Assembly: GCF_001641615.1 (NCBI RefSeq)
Contig: NZ_LRRU01000007.1
Span: forward strand, 167,261 to 231,260
Direction of reading: 5' to 3'
DNA length: 64,000 bases
DNA from: Pseudoalteromonas gelatinilytica
GTDB lineage: Bacteria; Pseudomonadota; Gammaproteobacteria; Enterobacterales; Alteromonadaceae
Shown: in pieces, positions 37,617-47,425 of the stretch
Layout: the number at the start of each line of letters is the position of its first letter
Position numbering within the stretch: the stretch's first letter is position 1
Made by a program: the position numbers and the translations under genes
Notes under the pieces: generated by a model
Told to the model about the DNA's origin: nothing
Database searches by the model: none
What the model saw: only the letters and a program-made list of their open reading frames with translations

Positions 37617-38345
37617 ATGAGTCGTGCTGTTGTTTTTTTATTATTGCTTTTAATTGCGCCTTTAGTGCGAGCAGAAACGTTACAGGTTGCGCTGTATGAC
37701 ACGGATTATCCCCCTTATCATTTTGCTGACAGTGGCCATAAAGGACTTGTTGATGAGCTATTAACTCGTTTTGCTGAAAAATATAATCACGATATTCAAT
37801 ACATGCTGGTACCCGAGGTGCGTTCACAGCATTTACTTGATGCAGGTAAAGTCGATGTACGCTTAGAGTCTGAGCAATGGTATCGTGGACATAAGCAATA
37901 CTATTGGAGTGATAGTATCGCTGTTGTAGAAGATATTTTAGTGATGCCCAGTGGTTGTCATATTCCAGCGATTGATAAGTTAGGCGGCTATGTGTTGATG
38001 GCCCGTTTTGGTTATACCTACCCGCAATTTGAAGCATTGTTTGCATCAGGTAAGTTGCACCGCGAAGACTTTTACTCTGAAATAGATATGCTGAAGGCTT
38101 TAGTTGATATGCAGCAAAATCAACGTGTTGCTGTTATCGCAAAAAACACACTGCAGTGGTATGCCTCAAAAAATAATGCCTTTAAAAAATTCACGGTAAG
38201 TGATTACAGTGTGGGCAAAGCGCCGATGCAATTACAGTTTGCTTACAATGAAAAAGGGAAGCGTATGAGCGAGCAATTTAATGAATTTATGAAAAATCTT
38301 AAATCATCCGGTGAATTTGCTAAGATTGAGAGTAACTACCAATAA
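37617..38345 (+). CDS. Periplasmic solute-binding (SBP_bac_3-like) protein
   Basis: The 242-residue protein has a signal peptide (MSRAVVFLLLLLIAPLVRA, cleavage after ARA-like RA at about 19) and an amino-acid-type periplasmic binding fold beginning LQVALYDTDYPPYHF and GLVDELLTRFAEKY. No permease or ATPase gene is nearby, so it may be one of the many orphan binding-protein-like proteins of marine bacteria rather than a transporter part. The ligand is unknown. A DUF4124 gene follows 12 bases later and is probably co-transcribed. Confidence 0.78.
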   Translation: MSRAVVFLLLLLIAPLVRAETLQVALYDTDYPPYHFADSGHKGLVDELLTRFAEKYNHDIQYMLVPEVRSQHLLDAGKVDVRLESEQWYRGHKQYYWSDSIAVVEDILVMPSGCHIPAIDKLGGYVLMARFGYTYPQFEALFASGKLHREDFYSEIDMLKALVDMQQNQRVAVIAKNTLQWYASKNNAFKKFTVSDYSVGKAPMQLQFAYNEKGKRMSEQFNEFMKNLKSSGEFAKIESNYQ

Positions 38346-38357
38346 TCGGTAAATGGA

Positions 38358-38900
38358 ATGATTAAGCGTTTTTGTTATCTTGCGGTTATGTTGCTACTGA
38401 CCAGTGTTGCCCTGCTGTTTTACATTAAAAAGCCAGACGGAAAACCTTACCTAGAGCTGAGCATGTTCGAGCGTTACTCAGAAAAAGTAAGTGGTGATGT
38501 GAGTGATTTTGCTTCGCAAAGTGCCGATACACTTACCAGCCAAGCAAAAAAGCTCACTGAGAAGTTGAGCTTGAGCAAAGACGCAAATGCACCTGTCGTG
38601 GTGTATAAATGGCAAGATGAACATGGTCAGTGGCACTATGCTGATGCCCCTCACCCTAATTACGTTAGTACTGCGGTAAGTTTAGATCCTAACGACATAA
38701 CTGTGTTACCGGCAGAGACATTTCAAGCTGATGAGAAGCAAGCAGCAACAGTTAAAACTAACGAAACATCTTCGGTGCTTGGGGTATACGACCCTAAAAA
38801 TGTACAAAAGATGATGCAAGATGCTGAGCAAGTAAAACAGCTTATGGAGCAACGTAACAAGCAACTTGAGCAACAGCTCAAAGAGCAAGGTGGGAATTAG
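38358..38900 (+). CDS. DUF4124-domain membrane-anchored protein
   Basis: The 180-residue protein has an N-terminal transmembrane segment (about 5-22, FCYLAVMLLLTSVALLFYI), a linker, and a DUF4124 motif (VVVYKWQDEHGQWHYADAPH at about 74-93). It ends in a Gln/Lys-rich coiled-coil-like tail (QVKQLMEQRNKQLEQQLKEQ). DUF4124 proteins are periplasmic and poorly understood. The last 4 bases overlap the convergent gene at 38897. A second DUF4124 gene lies at 48577. Confidence 0.78.
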   Translation: MIKRFCYLAVMLLLTSVALLFYIKKPDGKPYLELSMFERYSEKVSGDVSDFASQSADTLTSQAKKLTEKLSLSKDANAPVVVYKWQDEHGQWHYADAPHPNYVSTAVSLDPNDITVLPAETFQADEKQAATVKTNETSSVLGVYDPKNVQKMMQDAEQVKQLMEQRNKQLEQQLKEQGGN

Positions 38901-39142
38901 CTTTGCTTGTCCTGTGCTGTGAGATCGCTTTCCATTTTCATCAGTAAAATAGTGAGATAAATTTTGGTGGGCAAAGAGAACAGCACACCAACAGCAATGC
39001 ACGCTGCGCTGATCATAATGCCATGCACACCCATGCTATCACCTAAGTAATTACCAGCTAATAAAGAATGCCCCAAAATAATTAGGCAAATACCTAAAAT
39101 AATAAAGGTTTTTAAGATTCGAATGATGGTTTGTTCAGTCAT
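38897..39142 (-). CDS. Small membrane protein, function unknown
   Basis: The 81-residue protein has two or three hydrophobic helices (about 8-27, 36-54 and possibly 55-70) and a charged C-terminus (MKMESDLTAQDKQS). AGGTG precedes the ATG at 39142. It faces the DUF4124 gene and overlaps its stop by 4 bases. I do not recognise the family. Confidence 0.6.
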   Translation of the reverse strand: MTEQTIIRILKTFIILGICLIILGHSLLAGNYLGDSMGVHGIMISAACIAVGVLFSLPTKIYLTILLMKMESDLTAQDKQS

Positions 39143-39223
39143 ACAAGCACCTCACTTTAGCCTTAATTAAAGTGTAGGTGCTGTTGTCATTAATAGGATT
39201 GTTCTAAATCAAGCAATTGTCGG

Positions 39224-40111
39224 TTATTTGTCCAATTTTACTGGGCCGTTGATGTTATCGATACTTAAATCACCGGAACCCGCTTCGATAATTGTGAGGC
39301 CGAGGGTGTCATTAACATAAATACTGCCAGAGCCATCGGTAATGGTAACCAGCCCTTTGATTTGTCTTACATCTATATCACCAGAGCCATCTTCGATAGT
39401 AAGCGCACCAGCCAATGTTTTAACGCTGATACTACCTGATTCATCAATAATACGTGCAGGGCCTTGGCTGTTTTCGATGCGGATATCACCAGAGTCATCT
39501 TCAATATCAATACGCCCTTGGCCTTGGTCTATCATAATTGAGCCAGAATCGTCTTCAATGCTGATATTGCCGCTGACATTGCTAATGCGTATATCGCCCG
39601 AGTCATCATCAATATTAATAGTGCGACCCCCTTCGATCACAATTGATCCTGAGTCATCATCAATGCTGATATCGTTTTGCATCGCACGTATCACGATATC
39701 ACCTGAGTCATCATCGATATCTAGTTTAAGGTTACTAGGTACAGAGACAATTAAATCAATATGAGGTGATGAGCCACTGTAAAACGATAAGCTACCATTA
39801 TTGAGCTTACTGATAAGCTCAGCCGTGTCGCCCTGCTTTTCGAGGGTTAGCGTATAAGTTTCATCGCCTTTAGCCGCATAGATATTAGCATTCACTGTGA
39901 TAGCCGTGGCGTTGCTGTCGCCTTTGATGATCAGTGAACCGGCTTCAGCATCAATTTTTAATTCGCTGATATTGGCAGCGGATACGCTTAAGTCTTGTTG
40001 TTTTTGTTCTGCGATTTGACCCGGAGAGACATGAATAACACAGCCTGTTAATAATAAACTTGATGAGATGGCCGTTGCGCAAATTGCGCGTTTGAATGAT
40101 GCAATAGTCAT
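39224..40111 (-). CDS. Lipoprotein with nine 18-residue beta-helix-like repeats (DUF4097-like)
   Basis: The 295-residue protein has a lipoprotein signal (MTIASFKRAICATAISSSLL with lipobox LTGC, C24). Residues 133-293 are nine consecutive repeats of 17-18 residues around the core DDSGxI. The x alternates strictly D, S, D, S through all nine copies: SGDIVI, SGSIVI, SGDIRI, SGSIMI, SGDIRI, SGSISV, SGDIDV, SGSIYV, SGDLSI. Each turn would supply a beta-strand in a solenoid like that of DUF4097 adhesin-like proteins. It is probably anchored in the outer or inner membrane facing the periplasm or surface. Function unknown. Confidence 0.85.
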   Translation of the reverse strand: MTIASFKRAICATAISSSLLLTGCVIHVSPGQIAEQKQQDLSVSAANISELKIDAEAGSLIIKGDSNATAITVNANIYAAKGDETYTLTLEKQGDTAELISKLNNGSLSFYSGSSPHIDLIVSVPSNLKLDIDDDSGDIVIRAMQNDISIDDDSGSIVIEGGRTINIDDDSGDIRISNVSGNISIEDDSGSIMIDQGQGRIDIEDDSGDIRIENSQGPARIIDESGSISVKTLAGALTIEDGSGDIDVRQIKGLVTITDGSGSIYVNDTLGLTIIEAGSGDLSIDNINGPVKLDK

Positions 40112-40239
40112 AGGGATTCCAAAATTATTATGGTTGTTATCTGGTTAGCAGTTGCAAACTATGGTCCAATTTTAACATGCTGATTTTTATGTGCTTTTCA
40201 TTTTTTGTAAATAAGTGTGTTGCTCTAAACTGTAATTTA

Positions 40240-40401
40240 TACCAATTCGCTTAATTAAGTGGTCTATTTTGAGGCAATAAAACCTCGTTGATAACAAGGC
40301 AAAAATTTCGTTATTTAGTTTGTTCTAAATCAGAAATTTTTAACGCAGGTAGCGACAGGTTTTATCCCTCAAAATGATTAAGTATTATTGCGGATTGGTA
40401 T
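40240..40401. repeat. 162-bp palindromic repeat element (MITE/REP-like)
   Basis: The element begins TACCAATTCGC and ends GCGGATTGGTA, so its ends are inverted with one mismatch. A second nested pair inside, TTTTGAGGCAATAAAACCT (40267-40285) and AGGTTTTATCCCTCAAAA (40357-40374), is inverted with two central differences. It is intergenic and carries no open frame. This form suggests a non-autonomous mobile or structural repeat. Only one full copy is in the window, but the short element at 23679-23714 has similar ends. Confidence 0.75.
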
Positions 40402-40418
40402 TACTGGTGTTTTAAACA

Positions 40419-40446
40419 AAAAAGGGGCTGAAAATTCAGCCCCTTA
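40419..40446 (-). terminator. Terminator of acnA
   Basis: On the minus strand AAGGGGCTGA pairs with TCAGCCCCTT around a short AT loop, followed by a T-run. It lies 17 bases beyond the acnA stop. Confidence 0.9.
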
Positions 40447-40462
40447 GTTAACTTAACAGCAA

Positions 40463-43213
40463 TTACTGCTCAGCCAGCATATTACGCAGTACATACTGTA
40501 AAATACCGCCGTGTTTGTAGTAATCCCACTCTTTCGGGGTATCTATACGCACATCAACACTAAAGCTAATTTGTTTGCCTTCACTGTTGGTCGCAATCAC
40601 ACTGACTTCATTGGTTTTGTCATATAAGCCTTCAAAGTCGAATGACTCTTGACCCGTTAGACCCAATGACTCATAGCTCTCACCTTCTTTAAATTGTAGG
40701 GGTAAAACACCCATACCAATCAGGTTTGAACGGTGAATACGCTCATAGCTTTGTGCAATAACGGCTTTAACACCAAGTAAAAGTGAACCTTTAGCAGCCC
40801 AGTCGCGTGATGAGCCCGTGCCATATTCCGCACCCGCTAAAATAATCAGTGGCGTGCCATCTTGCTGATATTGCATCGCAGCATCATAAATGCTGGCAAG
40901 CTCATCGCTTGGCTGCATACGGGTCACACCGCCTTCGGTACCCGGTGCTAATAGATTACGTAAACGCACATTAGCAAAGGTACCTCGCATCATCACTTCG
41001 TGGTTACCACGACGCGAACCATACGAGTTAAATTGTGCTTTTTGCACACCGTGCTCTTGCAAGTAAAGACCTGCTGGGGCATCTGCTTTAATTGCACCTG
41101 CTGGCGAGATGTGGTCAGTGGTTACTGAGTCACCTAATTTTGCCAAACAGCGTGCACCACTAATACTCGGAATGCCTGGAGGCTCAATTTCCATACCATC
41201 AAAGAATGGCGCTTTTTTGATGTAGGTTGACGCATCATCCCAATCATAAAGTTTGCCATCAGGAATTTGAATTTTCTGCCATCGATCATCGCCTTGATAC
41301 ACATTGCCATAGCTTGATGCGAACATTTCTTTGGTCACGGTTTCACGGACGAGTTCGTTTACTTCACTAACACTTGGCCAAATATTTTTTAGATAAATGT
41401 CATTACCATTTGGGTCTTGCGCAAGCGGTTCGTTATACACGTCGATATCTGTACGACCCGCAATTGCGTATGCAACCACAAGGGGTGGTGAGGCTAAGAA
41501 GTTCATTTTCACATCTTGGTGAATACGGCCTTCAAAGTTACGGTTACCCGATAAAATAGAGCTGACAACCAGTTTATGCTTTTGAATTGCTTCACTGATT
41601 TCATCAGCTAAAGGCCCTGAGTTACCAATACAGGTTGTACAACCATAACCAACAAGGTTAAAGCCTAAGGCATCTAAATCATCCATCAAGTCGGCTTTTT
41701 TCAAGTAATCAGTCACTACTTGAGAGCCCGGAGCAAGTGAGGTTTTAACCCATGGCTTCACCTTTAAGCCTAATTGCTTGGCTTTTTTAGCCACTAAGCC
41801 TGCCGCTAAAATAACACTAGGGTTTGAAGTGTTTGTACAGCTCGTAATTGCAGCAATGACACACGCACCGTCTTTCAGCTCAAACTGTTCGCCTTTAAAA
41901 TTAACTTTAGCCGCACCCATATATTGTGCTTCGTTTACTGGCTCATCAGGGTTGGTTGTTGGGCCTTCGTCTTCAATGCGCGCTTCTTGGGCATCGCTTT
42001 TATCACGGTGTTGCATGCGCTCATCTTGGAAGCCTTTCAAGTGCTCACCAATAATTTTACCTGCTTTGTCAAGGGCGATTCTATCTTGCGGGCGTTTAGG
42101 GCCTGCAAGACTCGGCACCACATCATCAAGGGATAACTCGAGTGTGTCTGTATAATGAGCTTCATCGCCAGGGTTACGCCACAAGCCTTGATGTTTTGCA
42201 TAGTCCTCGATGAGTTTAAGTTGTTTGTCATCGCGGTTAGTTAAACGCAGGTAGCTAATGGTTTCATCATCAATTGGGAAAATACCGCAGGTTGCTCCAT
42301 ATTCTGGTGCCATGTTTGCGATAGTTGCACGGTCTGCAAGTGGTAAATCAGCAAGACCATCACCATAAAACTCAACAAATTTACCCACTACGCCATGCTT
42401 ACGCAGCATTTCTGTGACGGTTAACACAAGGTCAGTTGCCGTTGTGCCTTCTGGTAGGCGACCATTGAGCTTAAAGCCAACGACTTGTGGAATGAGTAAG
42501 CTGATTGGTTGACCAAGCATTGCGGCTTCTGCTTCAATACCACCCACACCCCAGCCAAGTACCCCAAGACCATTGATCATGGTGGTGTGCGAATCGGTTC
42601 CGACTAGGGTATCTGGGTAAGCGAGTGATTTCCCATTTTTACTATCGTTAAATACCACACGGGCTAAATATTCTAAATTAACTTGGTGTACGATGCCGGT
42701 AGCGGGAGGTACGACCTTCAAGTTATCGAAGGCGGTTTGCCCCCAGCGTAAAAATTCGTAACGCTCTTTGTTGCGCTCATATTCAAGTTTCGCATTTAAG
42801 TCGAAAGAACCATCTTCACCGTAACCATCAACTTGCACAGAGTGATCAATTACCAGCTCAGCAGGTGACAATGGGTTTATCTTCGCAGGATCGCCACCGA
42901 GTTTTTCCATGGCATCACGCATCGCGGCTAAATCAACAATGGCGGGAACACCTGTAAAGTCTTGCATGACAACGCGAGCAGGCGTAAATGCGACTTCTGC
43001 AGATGGTTTAGCTTGTGGATCCCAGTTTAATAAGGCATCGATATCTTGCTTTTTAATATTGACGCCATCTTCATTGCGCAACAGGTTTTCAAGTAAGATT
43101 TTTAATGAGAATGGCAGACGTTTTGCTTTGTCGCCTAAACCTTGTAAAGAGTGAATATGATATTGCTCACCATTAATCGTAAGCTGTTTTTGGGTATCAA
43201 AACTGTTATTCAT
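40463..43213 (-). CDS. acnA: AcnA, aconitate hydratase
   Basis: The ATG at 43213 ([20 protein letters not shown]) is chosen because AGGGG lies about 6 bases upstream. The longer frame to 43279 adds 22 unlikely residues. The 916-residue enzyme interconverts citrate and isocitrate in the TCA cycle. The 4Fe-4S cysteines are in [13 protein letters not shown] and [29 protein letters not shown] is the substrate-binding swivel motif. It is of the AcnA/IRP1 type. It is monocistronic, with its own terminator. Confidence 0.96.
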   Translation of the reverse strand: MNNSFDTQKQLTINGEQYHIHSLQGLGDKAKRLPFSLKILLENLLRNEDGVNIKKQDIDALLNWDPQAKPSAEVAFTPARVVMQDFTGVPAIVDLAAMRDAMEKLGGDPAKINPLSPAELVIDHSVQVDGYGEDGSFDLNAKLEYERNKERYEFLRWGQTAFDNLKVVPPATGIVHQVNLEYLARVVFNDSKNGKSLAYPDTLVGTDSHTTMINGLGVLGWGVGGIEAEAAMLGQPISLLIPQVVGFKLNGRLPEGTTATDLVLTVTEMLRKHGVVGKFVEFYGDGLADLPLADRATIANMAPEYGATCGIFPIDDETISYLRLTNRDDKQLKLIEDYAKHQGLWRNPGDEAHYTDTLELSLDDVVPSLAGPKRPQDRIALDKAGKIIGEHLKGFQDERMQHRDKSDAQEARIEDEGPTTNPDEPVNEAQYMGAAKVNFKGEQFELKDGACVIAAITSCTNTSNPSVILAAGLVAKKAKQLGLKVKPWVKTSLAPGSQVVTDYLKKADLMDDLDALGFNLVGYGCTTCIGNSGPLADEISEAIQKHKLVVSSILSGNRNFEGRIHQDVKMNFLASPPLVVAYAIAGRTDIDVYNEPLAQDPNGNDIYLKNIWPSVSEVNELVRETVTKEMFASSYGNVYQGDDRWQKIQIPDGKLYDWDDASTYIKKAPFFDGMEIEPPGIPSISGARCLAKLGDSVTTDHISPAGAIKADAPAGLYLQEHGVQKAQFNSYGSRRGNHEVMMRGTFANVRLRNLLAPGTEGGVTRMQPSDELASIYDAAMQYQQDGTPLIILAGAEYGTGSSRDWAAKGSLLLGVKAVIAQSYERIHRSNLIGMGVLPLQFKEGESYESLGLTGQESFDFEGLYDKTNEVSVIATNSEGKQISFSVDVRIDTPKEWDYYKHGGILQYVLRNMLAEQ

Positions 43214-43432
43214 TATTTGCCCCTGTGGTTTGAGCAAGCAATTTGGCTTGCTTTGTTGTTTCCTTTTCGAAATAGACACAGTGTTATTGCAAACTTAATA
43301 CCAGCTGAGATATTCATCTAGCTGATGAAAAAATATGCTATCTAATATAGTTGCTGCCGATGTGATTTATTTCAAGGGGGAGGGACAGATAAAAGGGTAG
43401 TTACTTTAAACTACCCTCATAAATAAGTGTTT

Positions 43433-43852
43433 TTAGTTGAGCCAATTTTGTTGTTTACCTTTATGGCTAATAAACAGTAATAGTAAGCCAATAACGATCA
43501 CACACAGTGGCATTGCTAATGCGCTGGTACCAAACATGGCAAGGCTATCTATCACCACAAAATTATAATATTGCTGGACTAAGACAGCGATAAACGAGAT
43601 TAAAAATAGCTCGCGCGCAAGCGCTTTTTTGGCGAGTAATAGAATGCTCGCGAAACTGGCTGCAAACACGGCTATCGCAAAGGCAGCCGTTGACCAGAGC
43701 GGGATGTCGCGGTATGCGGCTTGTTGTGCTTCAGGGAGTTGGCTAATCATTTCGGGTGTGATCAACAGCTGCATTACAAATGCAATGACACCTAAAAGAT
43801 TCCACACAAGGGCTGCCCAAGCAAGTGGCTTGAGCCAAGCTGGAGGGTTCAT
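43433..43852 (-). CDS. Small integral membrane protein, function unknown
   Basis: The 139-residue protein has four hydrophobic helices (about 10-30, 50-70, 80-97 and 110-128). The loop between helices 1 and 2 contains SQLPEAQQAAYRDIPLW. I do not recognise a family with a known role. It stands alone between acnA and the S4-domain gene. Confidence 0.65.
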   Translation of the reverse strand: MNPPAWLKPLAWAALVWNLLGVIAFVMQLLITPEMISQLPEAQQAAYRDIPLWSTAAFAIAVFAASFASILLLAKKALARELFLISFIAVLVQQYYNFVVIDSLAMFGTSALAMPLCVIVIGLLLLFISHKGKQQNWLN

Positions 43853-43922
43853 AAATCACCTTTTATTGTTGTTATTATCACATTCAATTAAAGGTGATTT
43901 ATGTTAACTAAGCAAGCTCTAG

Positions 43923-44297
43923 TTAACCAAAAGAGATAGGGCGACGGCCGGTTTTTTCGTCCACTTTTGGCTTTTTAGTACGTTTACGCTTTGATTTTTT
44001 TGGCGCTTCTTCAGCGCTTTGTGGTTGTGCTTTTTGTACTGGTTCTGGTGGGCGAGGATTTGGTGTTGCATCTTCGCTTAATGTCAGTTGGAACAGCTCA
44101 CCATCAAATGCAAGCACGTCACCACTGTATAATTTTTTCCGTTTTATTGTACAAATTTCATAGTTAACCCCAACATAACCTTCACCAATTAAGGCTTTTG
44201 CTTGGCCGCCTGTTTCGACTAGGTCGAGCACTTTTAGCAAGTTACATAGCTCTATTGGCTCTTCTTCTAGTTCAATTTCGATGAAATCTTCGTTCAT
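43923..44297 (-). CDS. S4-domain RNA-binding protein (YbcJ-like) with basic tail
   Basis: The ATG at 44297 (MNEDFIEIELEEEPIELCNL) is chosen, with AGAGAG just upstream. The longer frame adds 15 residues of poor quality. Residues about 10-75 form an S4-like RNA-binding domain (ELCNLLKVLDLVETGGQAKALIGEG). The rest is a Pro-rich then Lys/Arg-rich tail (KKSKRKRTKKPK), ending RRPISFG. E. coli YbcJ is a short version of this domain. It is probably an RNA or ribosome-associated protein, and the basic tail is an extension. Confidence 0.8.
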   Translation of the reverse strand: MNEDFIEIELEEEPIELCNLLKVLDLVETGGQAKALIGEGYVGVNYEICTIKRKKLYSGDVLAFDGELFQLTLSEDATPNPRPPEPVQKAQPQSAEEAPKKSKRKRTKKPKVDEKTGRRPISFG

Positions 44298-44533
44298 GTT
44301 GGTCTCTCTTAATTCAATCGCAGCCATTATAAAGCCTAGCACTCAATTGAACCAAGATTAAATTTTTAAGCTCTTCAAGCGGTTAAAATTTACAGCAATA
44401 AATAATCTGAAATTTTTACAAACAGTAAAAAAACTGCAGTATTTACTGGGTACACTGCGCGCGTTTGGAATTGGTGTACAAATTGCTAAATGCATGTCCG
44501 TTTCATTTTTTAATTCGTTCAGGAGAAGTTGTA

Positions 44534-44821
44534 ATGGGCGTAAGAACAGCGCTAAGAAAAGAGTTAATGGGTTTGCAAGATTCGTCTCTGCTTGCTGCAG
44601 ATGATGTGCGAGCTTTGTTAACACAAACAATTAAGTCTCAGCCTGAAAAGTCAGAACAAGGTTTTGCGTTAATTTCGCGATTTAATGATAATCATAGCCA
44701 GCTGAGTTCAGGGGAAACAAATAAAGAAAAGCTGCTCCAGCATCAAACCCACCGTTTATTTAAAGATATTCTATATACCCGTCAAAGTGTTAATAGTTGG
44801 CTAAAAAAACATCTTAATTAA
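44534..44821 (+). CDS. Hypothetical protein
   Basis: The start at 44534 (MGVRTALRKELMGLQDSSLL) has a strong AGGAG ribosome binding site 8 bases upstream, while an earlier in-frame start at 44465 does not. The 95-residue protein is probably helical and soluble, with no signal or membrane segment. I do not recognise it. It is followed by the 17-bp inverted repeat and lipoprotein gene. Confidence 0.6.
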   Translation: MGVRTALRKELMGLQDSSLLAADDVRALLTQTIKSQPEKSEQGFALISRFNDNHSQLSSGETNKEKLLQHQTHRLFKDILYTRQSVNSWLKKHLN

Positions 44822-44828
44822 TTGATTT

Positions 44829-44880
44829 ATTGTTTTTCTCACTTTAGACTACACCTGTAATCCAAAGTGAGAAAAACAAT
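44829..44880 (+). promoter_or_regulatory. Perfect 17-bp inverted repeat covering the RBS of the lipoprotein gene
   Basis: The arm at 44829-44845 (ATTGTTTTTCTCACTTT) is exactly complementary to that at 44864-44880, with 18 bases between. The second arm contains the candidate RBS (AGTGAG) and the first two bases of the ATG at 44879. In RNA it would form a long stem hiding the start. It could also be an unusual terminator for the upstream gene, but no T-run follows. Confidence 0.7.
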
Positions 44881-45541
44881 GAAAAGGATAATTTCAGCAG
44901 CCATATTTTTAATTTTGGCAGGTTGTCAGCAACCAACAGTCTACGTATACACTGAAAACCTTGATGAACAACAGCTGCTCACATTAGAGCAAGCTTTAAC
45001 GAAGCAAAGCTTACCTTATGAATACACAAAGCTACCTATTCCTAGAGACTTTGCTGATGCAACCTTAATGTTATCGAGCGATAAAATTCTCACTCATGAA
45101 ACCGAGCAACTTGCAGAAATTATGCAGAGGCTGGGTTATCAAGCTGAAATTAAATACACCACAGACGCTAATCACTTTTACAATCAAGGCAATATAGGTT
45201 TTTACTTACGAGCAAAAAATGGCTTAACCGGTTTTACTATGCCGGCTCGAGTCATCACAACCGGTTGCGTTGAGGATAAGTTTAATGGCCTTGCAGTTAC
45301 ATTTAGTGATAAACAGGCCGAGTTTAATCTAGCAAGTGGTAGACGAGTCTCATTGGAGTGGGATTACTTATACGGCTATTTAGTCATTTATTATAAAAAC
45401 TATTCGCAAAGCTACAGCCATTTAACGCCAGAAGTGAGTACCCCATTTGGTATGAAACCATCAGATACCTATCGTTACACGGCACGCGTTAATAGCCCAA
45501 GTTGGTTAAATTGCTCATTACAAATTGTGTATATGGACTAA
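44879..45541 (+). CDS. Lipoprotein, function unknown
   Basis: The start ATG at 44879 gives a clear lipoprotein signal (MKRIISAAIFLILAGCQQ, lipobox LAGC). An in-frame GTG at 44867 would only extend it by four residues. The 220-residue protein has no family I can recognise. It is rich in Tyr and ends in a beta-strand-like LNCSLQIVYMD. The start codon is inside a large inverted repeat, so translation may be regulated. It is convergent with the cyclic-nucleotide-binding-domain gene and their ends overlap by 4 bases. Confidence 0.7.
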   Translation: MKRIISAAIFLILAGCQQPTVYVYTENLDEQQLLTLEQALTKQSLPYEYTKLPIPRDFADATLMLSSDKILTHETEQLAEIMQRLGYQAEIKYTTDANHFYNQGNIGFYLRAKNGLTGFTMPARVITTGCVEDKFNGLAVTFSDKQAEFNLASGRRVSLEWDYLYGYLVIYYKNYSQSYSHLTPEVSTPFGMKPSDTYRYTARVNSPSWLNCSLQIVYMD

Positions 45542-45996
45542 CTACGCGACTCAAGGTATGTGCTTAACTTAGTAATGCGTTCACTCATGCCTTCGATGAT
45601 GCGATCTTTAATTTTCTCGCGGATCACATTCGGTAAGCGGGTAAGTGCTTCAGGGGTGATAGCTAACAAAATGGTATCAACTTTTGCGCGTGCACTGGTA
45701 CTGTGCTCGCGGTTATTGATAAAAGCACCTTCTCCGATAAATTCACCGGGTTCAATGGTGCCAAGTTCGAGTAAGTGGCTTTGTTTGAACACCATCAGTG
45801 AGCCGCTTAGCACAATATAAAGTCGTTTATCAGTATCGTATTGCTTGAAAACAGCGCGGCCTTGTTTGACTAAATACAAATGACTAAATGACTCTAACAA
45901 CACCTGCCGTTCACTGAGAGAAAACTCTCTAAAGAACGACAACCTGTTAATGATTTCCATTTGTTTAATTAGTGGAATGTGCTCGATTAACTTCAT
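45538..45996 (-). CDS. Cyclic-nucleotide-binding-domain protein
   Basis: The 152-residue protein is essentially one cNMP-binding domain of the CRP type (about 15-130): LFLREFSLSERQVLL-like start, IVLSGSLMVFKQ, and the PGEFIGEGAFINNREHSTSARA phosphate-binding cassette. It has no C-terminal HTH, so it is not a CRP-like regulator by itself. It may modulate a partner protein. It lies 26 bases after ntrC on the same strand and could be the last gene of that unit. Confidence 0.85.
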   Translation of the reverse strand: MKLIEHIPLIKQMEIINRLSFFREFSLSERQVLLESFSHLYLVKQGRAVFKQYDTDKRLYIVLSGSLMVFKQSHLLELGTIEPGEFIGEGAFINNREHSTSARAKVDTILLAITPEALTRLPNVIREKIKDRIIEGMSERITKLSTYLESRS

Positions 45997-46021
45997 TGAC
46001 TCACATGGGTATAGCGCGAAA

Positions 46022-47407
46022 TTAGCTAATATTGCGCTCTTTTAGCTTGCGGGTCAATGTATTGCGGCCCCAACCAATTTTCACCGCAGCTTCTTGCTTG
46101 TGCCCAGCACAATTGGCTAATGCCGTTTTAATCAAGCGAGTTTCAAGTTGTGCTTGAATGGCTGGCCAAATATTTTCTTTGCCTTGTTTAAGTTCCAGAT
46201 TAAGCCATTGTTGAAATGCATCCAGCCAATCACCTTCTTGCTCAATGGGTGTGACAGCGACGATTTCTGGCGGTAAATCTTGTTCACTTATAAGCTCACC
46301 CGGCGCCATAACTGTTAACCAGCGACAGGTGTTCTCTAGTTGGCGCACGTTACCAGGCCAGTTAAATAAGCGCAGTTGCTCAGTGGCTTTAGGGCTTAAA
46401 ATCTTGCTTTCAACTTGCAGCTCTTTGGCGCTTTTATGTAAAAAGTGCTGTGCCAGACGTTCAATATCTTCAGTACGCTCACGTAGTGCTGGTAAGCGTA
46501 AACGCACCACGTTTAGGCGATGAAATAAGTCGTCACGAAACTTGCCTTGTTTAACCAAGTCTTCGAGGTTTTGGTGCGTTGCCGCAATAATACGTACATC
46601 AACTTTAATACTTTGATGGCCGCCCACGCGGTAAAACTCACCATCGGCTAACACGCGTAACAAACGCGTTTGAACGTCGAGTGGCATATCCCCAATTTCA
46701 TCTAAAAATAAAGTGCCACCATTCGCTTGTTCAAAGCGGCCTTTACGAATGCTGTCGGCTCCGGTGAATGCCCCTTTTTCGTGACCGAATAATTCTGACT
46801 CGACCAATTCTTTAGGAATGGCAGCCATATTCAGAGCAATAAACTGGTTTTCTTTACGAGGGCTGTGGTTATGCAGGGCACTAGCAACAAGCTCTTTACC
46901 TGTTCCCGACTCACCGTTAATCAGCACGCTCATGCTTGATGCTGATAATTTACCAATCGCGCGAAATACCTCTTGCATTGCAGGTGCTTCACCTATGATA
47001 TGCGCATTGGTTTGTGGTGCTTGTTTGCGTTTAGTTTTCTTCGTTGAGTTAGCACGACAGGCGCTTTCTACCAGCGCAACAGCTTCGTCTAAATCGAACG
47101 GCTTAGCGAGGTACTCAAATGCCCCTTTTTGGAAGGCATTTACCGCAGAATCTAAGTCTGAGTGAGCGGTCATGATTATCACTGGTAAGCCAGGATTTTG
47201 CTCGGCAATGGTTTCAAGTAACGCCATGCCATCCATGCCAGGCATGCGCACATCGGATACCAGTACCGTTGGCTGGCTAAACTTTAATGCATTCAGCACG
47301 TCTTGTGCATTTGCATAGCTTTCAGTTTCAAATCCTGCACGTGCCAACGCTTTTTCTAATACAAAGCGGATAGAGGCATCATCATCAACTAACCAGACTG
47401 TTTTCAT
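46022..47407 (-). CDS. ntrC: NtrC, nitrogen regulatory response regulator
   Basis: The 461-residue protein has an N-terminal receiver (phospho-aspartate in [13 protein letters not shown]), a sigma-54-activating AAA+ domain (GESGTGKE and GAFTGA motifs) and a C-terminal Fis-type HTH ([16 protein letters not shown]). When phosphorylated by NtrB it activates sigma-54 promoters such as glnA. Its likely binding sites upstream of glnA are seen at 50771-50815. It follows ntrB by 18 bases in the same operon. Confidence 0.97.
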   Translation of the reverse strand: MKTVWLVDDDASIRFVLEKALARAGFETESYANAQDVLNALKFSQPTVLVSDVRMPGMDGMALLETIAEQNPGLPVIIMTAHSDLDSAVNAFQKGAFEYLAKPFDLDEAVALVESACRANSTKKTKRKQAPQTNAHIIGEAPAMQEVFRAIGKLSASSMSVLINGESGTGKELVASALHNHSPRKENQFIALNMAAIPKELVESELFGHEKGAFTGADSIRKGRFEQANGGTLFLDEIGDMPLDVQTRLLRVLADGEFYRVGGHQSIKVDVRIIAATHQNLEDLVKQGKFRDDLFHRLNVVRLRLPALRERTEDIERLAQHFLHKSAKELQVESKILSPKATEQLRLFNWPGNVRQLENTCRWLTVMAPGELISEQDLPPEIVAVTPIEQEGDWLDAFQQWLNLELKQGKENIWPAIQAQLETRLIKTALANCAGHKQEAAVKIGWGRNTLTRKLKERNIS

Positions 47408-47425
47408 GACTACTCCAAAAAACCA

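Noticed and set aside
39342..39764. A 140-codon frame antisense to the repeat region of the lipoprotein.
   Set aside because: The open frame is a by-product of the repeated DDSGxI codons. Its repeats (PESSS) mirror those of the real gene.
40240..40401. CRISPR-like or sRNA-encoding structure.
   Set aside because: There are no regularly spaced direct repeats. The symmetry is inverted and fits a palindromic repeat element instead.
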